A DNA stretch of 61,529 nucleotides from SZAS-103 sp964449135 (GTDB lineage: Bacteria; Pseudomonadota; Gammaproteobacteria; Xanthomonadales; Xanthomonadaceae). The translations under genes and the position numbers were made by a program. The first letter of the stretch is position 1; the number at the start of each line of letters is the position of its first letter. Where the stretch lies: contig CAYUXZ010000011.1 of assembly GCA_964449135.1 (NCBI GenBank), positions 1-61,529 on the forward strand, written 5' to 3'. The notes beneath the pieces are model-generated. The model was not told where the DNA came from. It worked only from the letters and a program-made list of their open reading frames with translations, and ran no database searches. Of the stretch, positions 60,072 through 61,529 are shown in pieces.

Positions 60072-60956
60072 TCACGCGGTTCCGTGGAGCCTCGCGCGGA
60101 ATTGCAGGTAGGCAGCCAGCGCTTCGCACGACGACTCGATCTGCGGATAGTGGCCGATGCCGGGCAACTCGGTGATGTCGGGTCGCGCGATCAGCTCACG
60201 ATAGCGACGCACCATGTGCGCGCCGGAAACCGGATCGGCGCTGCCATCGATCAGTTTCAGCGGCAGGCGCGTCGCCTGCATCGCGCCGACCCAGCGTTCA
60301 CGCCATTGCCGACGCTCAGGCATGTAGTGGATCAGCTTCGGAAACACCTTCAGGCCGTCGTTTGCGTTCATCAACGTCCAGAACGCATCGACCAGTGCCG
60401 CATCGGGCTGCGTGTCCGCCCCGAAGATGCGACCCATGTTGCGCGCGAACGCCCGCTTGTTCGTGAGCCGAGCGACCAGCGGGCCAAGCGGCGACAGCAG
60501 CAGTTTCTGGATCAGGACCGGGCGATGCGTTTCCGGAAACAGGCCGCCGTTGAGGAAGCACACGCTGGCGAGTTTCGGTCGTTGCCCAGGTTCGAGGCCG
60601 CGCGCGAGCAGTTCCTGTGCGACGCTGTCGCCGTAGTCGTGCGCGAGCACGTGGTAGCGGTCGACCGCGCGCACGCCAAGCAAGGTTTCGCAGAGGTCGG
60701 CCTGGTCGAGGATCGAATAGTCGTACACGGTCGGCTTTGCGGAGAAACCGAAGCCGATCAGATCCGGCGCGAGCAAGCGATAGCGCTTCGCGAGCTCCAA
60801 CCACAGCGCCTCCCAATCCCAGGAGGAGGTCGGGAATCCGTGGATCAGCAATAAAGCCGGCGCATCCGACGCGCCGCCCTCGCGAAAGAACACGCGCTGC
60901 CCTCGATGTTCGAAATACGAGCCTGCAGCCCGCCAATGGTAGGGGGTCGCGATCAT
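60072..60956 (-). CDS. Alpha/beta hydrolase with Asp-type nucleophile
   Basis: The protein is 294 residues. LLIHGFPTSSWDWEAL is the oxyanion strand, the nucleophile elbow reads AHDYGDS (Asp, as in epoxide hydrolases and haloalkane dehalogenases, not Ser), with a Asp in DGSADPVSG and His in PGIGHYPQIES. It resembles MEST-type proteins. Substrate unknown. It follows the rpoD/tRNA region and precedes pgaB by 122 bp in the same direction. Confidence 0.82.
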   Translation of the reverse strand: MIATPYHWRAAGSYFEHRGQRVFFREGGASDAPALLLIHGFPTSSWDWEALWLELAKRYRLLAPDLIGFGFSAKPTVYDYSILDQADLCETLLGVRAVDRYHVLAHDYGDSVAQELLARGLEPGQRPKLASVCFLNGGLFPETHRPVLIQKLLLSPLGPLVARLTNKRAFARNMGRIFGADTQPDAALVDAFWTLMNANDGLKVFPKLIHYMPERRQWRERWVGAMQATRLPLKLIDGSADPVSGAHMVRRYRELIARPDITELPGIGHYPQIESSCEALAAYLQFRARLHGTA

Positions 60957-61025
60957 GTCCGGACTCTAGTGCAGTTCGCGACGCGCCATTGCCGGATCGG
61001 TCCGGCGTTCACCGCAATGTATTGA

Positions 61026-61346
61026 TGGGCCCACCAGGACTCGAACCTGGAACCAAGGGATTCGCGTTCTCCGACCGTTTCCGGTCGGCGCGGACTATCT
61101 CTTCACCCGCAGCGGATGCTGGTGGGGTGCGGGACGCTCGAGCCTGTGATCAAGGGCGCTTCAGCCCTCAGGTAGTCTCTGCACCTTCCGGCGGTGCACC
61201 GCCGGCTTGGCTCAGGATCGCCACCGGCCAGCGAGGCTCCGCTGCCGCTGAGGTTTCCCTGAATTCATCCCGTTCCCGTCCGCGTCTTTCGACGCGGCGG
61301 CACCTTCTCGATGAGTCCCCTGCTCTAACCGTTGAGCTATAGGCCC
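61026..61346 (-). tRNA. tRNA-Ile(CAU), interrupted by a group I intron
   Basis: 5' exon 61346-61311 (36 nt, through anticodon CAU) and 3' exon 61062-61026 (37 nt) join to a normal cloverleaf: acceptor GGGCCTA/TGGGCCC (one GU pair), D arm, anticodon stem GGGGA/TCCCT with loop CTCATAA, T arm CCAGG TTCGAGT CCTGG, discriminator A. The GACTCATAATC loop region and TTGGT variable loop match the Ile-2 type, read as Ile after lysidine modification by TilS; an elongator tRNA-Met is less likely and an initiator is excluded. CCA is not encoded (TCA follows). Downstream of the rpoD terminator, same strand. Confidence 0.85.
61063..61310 (-). ncRNA. Group I self-splicing intron (IC3-like) in the tRNA
   Basis: The 248-nt insert carries group I core elements in order: P2-like hairpin CCGCGTC GAAA GACGCGG; P/P4 around TTCAGGGAAACCTCAGC pairing with Q ATCCTGAGCCAAGC; P6 hairpin CCGGCGG TGCA CCGCCGG; R GTGCAGAGACTA with S GAAGAGATAGTCC forming P7; P9 CCGACCG GAAA CGGTCGG; and terminal G before AATCCC. 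The internal guide GTG pairs with the exon CAT (U-G wobble at the splice site). No endonuclease frame inside. Position and core agree with the Azoarcus tRNA-Ile(CAU) intron (about 205 nt). Confidence 0.85.
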
Positions 61347-61393
61347 GTGAACGCATGATAGAACGATGTCGTTCGCGACGCGACGTTTGCCTG

Positions 61394-61422
61394 CAAACGA
61401 AAACGGCCGCTTTCGCGGCCGT
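61394..61422 (-). terminator. Intrinsic terminator of rpoD
   Basis: ACGGCCGC and GCGGCCGT form an 8-bp stem with loop GAAA (minus strand), followed by TTTTCGTTT, just 3' of the rpoD stop. It separates rpoD from the tRNA gene downstream. Confidence 0.85.
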
Positions 61423-61448
61423 CTCGTTTCATGCGCAGGAAGTCGCCG

Positions 61449-61529
61449 TCACTCGTTGTCGAGGAACGAACGCAGCTGCTCGCTGCGCGAGGGGTGGCGC
61501 AGCTTGCGCAGCGCCTTGGCTTCGATCTG
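61449..61529 (-). CDS. rpoD: RNA polymerase sigma-70 factor RpoD (C-terminal 26 residues)
   Basis: The right edge cuts into the gene; the visible end QIEAKALRKLRHPSRSEQLR then SFLDNE is the end of region 4.2 of the housekeeping sigma factor. The stop TGA is at 61451-61449. Nothing else of the gene is in view. Confidence 0.93.
   Translation of the reverse strand, partial: QIEAKALRKLRHPSRSEQLRSFLDNE

Noticed and set aside
60985..61010. GC hairpin near the tRNA 3' side as a phage attachment site
   Set aside because: No integrase gene and no duplicated tRNA 3' end was seen within the window.
61195..61212. Perfect 18-bp palindrome CCGGCGGTGCACCGCCGG read as an operator
   Set aside because: It lies in the group I intron at the position of the P6 hairpin, which explains it without a regulator.
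61026..61346. Two separate tRNA fragments or a degenerate tRNA pseudogene
   Set aside because: Both halves fit one cloverleaf precisely and the insert has ordered group I elements, so a split functional gene is the simpler reading.

Overview
The window is chromosomal DNA from a high-GC gammaproteobacterium, most probably of the order Xanthomonadales/Lysobacterales (a Xanthomonadaceae or Rhodanobacteraceae relative). This is inferred from a XanB2-type chorismatase, the polA/DUF2782 pair, algZ-algR-hemC, the mreBCD-mrdAB-mltB-rlpA-dac order, lptM-dapF-DUF484-xerC and several Xanthomonadales-type small proteins. No insertion sequence, prophage, CRISPR array or rRNA operon was seen. Genes are tightly packed, often with ATGA or TGATG stop/start overlaps.

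Layout. 1-5.5 kb: an ankyrin membrane protein (cut by the window edge), YcgL, a secreted S9 peptidase, a small lower-GC secreted protein and a chorismatase, which is divergent from hemF (5.5-6.5 kb). 6.5-10.3 kb: an unannotated small RNA with CCCC loops, then polA and a DUF2782 protein. 10.3-16.5 kb: a CDGSH iron-sulfur protein, a desaturase, uvrD, a low-GC DUF3883 protein and a FAD amine oxidase. 16.5-22.4 kb: an M1 aminopeptidase, two SDRs, a saccharopine-dehydrogenase-like protein and a His/Gly-rich membrane peptide. 22.4-32.3 kb: the cell-shape and wall cluster mreB-mreC-mreD-mrdA-rodA-mltB-rlpA-dacC-TonB-like, all on the minus strand. 32.5-41.6 kb: a PfkB kinase, a lipoprotein/hydrolase/M1 peptidase group, ubiE, a VOC protein, small membrane proteins and an ECF sigma factor with its membrane partner. 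41.6-45.4 kb: the lptM-dapF-DUF484-xerC-DUF971 chain and two small proteins. 45.5-51.8 kb: a WYL regulator divergent from a four-gene molybdoenzyme operon resembling soeABC (sulfite dehydrogenase) with an inserted DsbA-fold gene. 51.8-55.3 kb: esterase-algZ-algR-hemC. 55.4-60.9 kb: a DUF6491 protein, pgaBCD (exopolysaccharide, no pgaA) and an alpha/beta hydrolase. 61.0-61.5 kb: a tRNA-Ile(CAU) gene split by a group I intron, and the 3' end of rpoD.

The two most unusual items are both RNA. (1) The tRNA-Ile(CAU) gene on the minus strand (61026-61346) is interrupted after the anticodon by about 248 nt carrying group I intron core elements, in the same tRNA and apparently the same position as the Azoarcus self-splicing intron. 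(2) Immediately downstream of polA, the position that Spot 42 occupies in Escherichia coli, the minus strand encodes a stack of C-rich hairpins ending in a strong intrinsic terminator. It resembles the Xanthomonas sRNA sX13 and overlaps the 3' end of hemF in antisense.

Functionally the window is mostly housekeeping: DNA replication and repair (polA, uvrD, xerC), haem (hemF, hemC), ubiquinone and hydroxybenzoate (ubiE, chorismatase), lysine and wall precursors (dapF), wall elongation and remodelling (mre/mrd/mltB/rlpA/dacC), outer-membrane assembly (lptM), sulfur or molybdoenzyme respiration, and biofilm polysaccharide.
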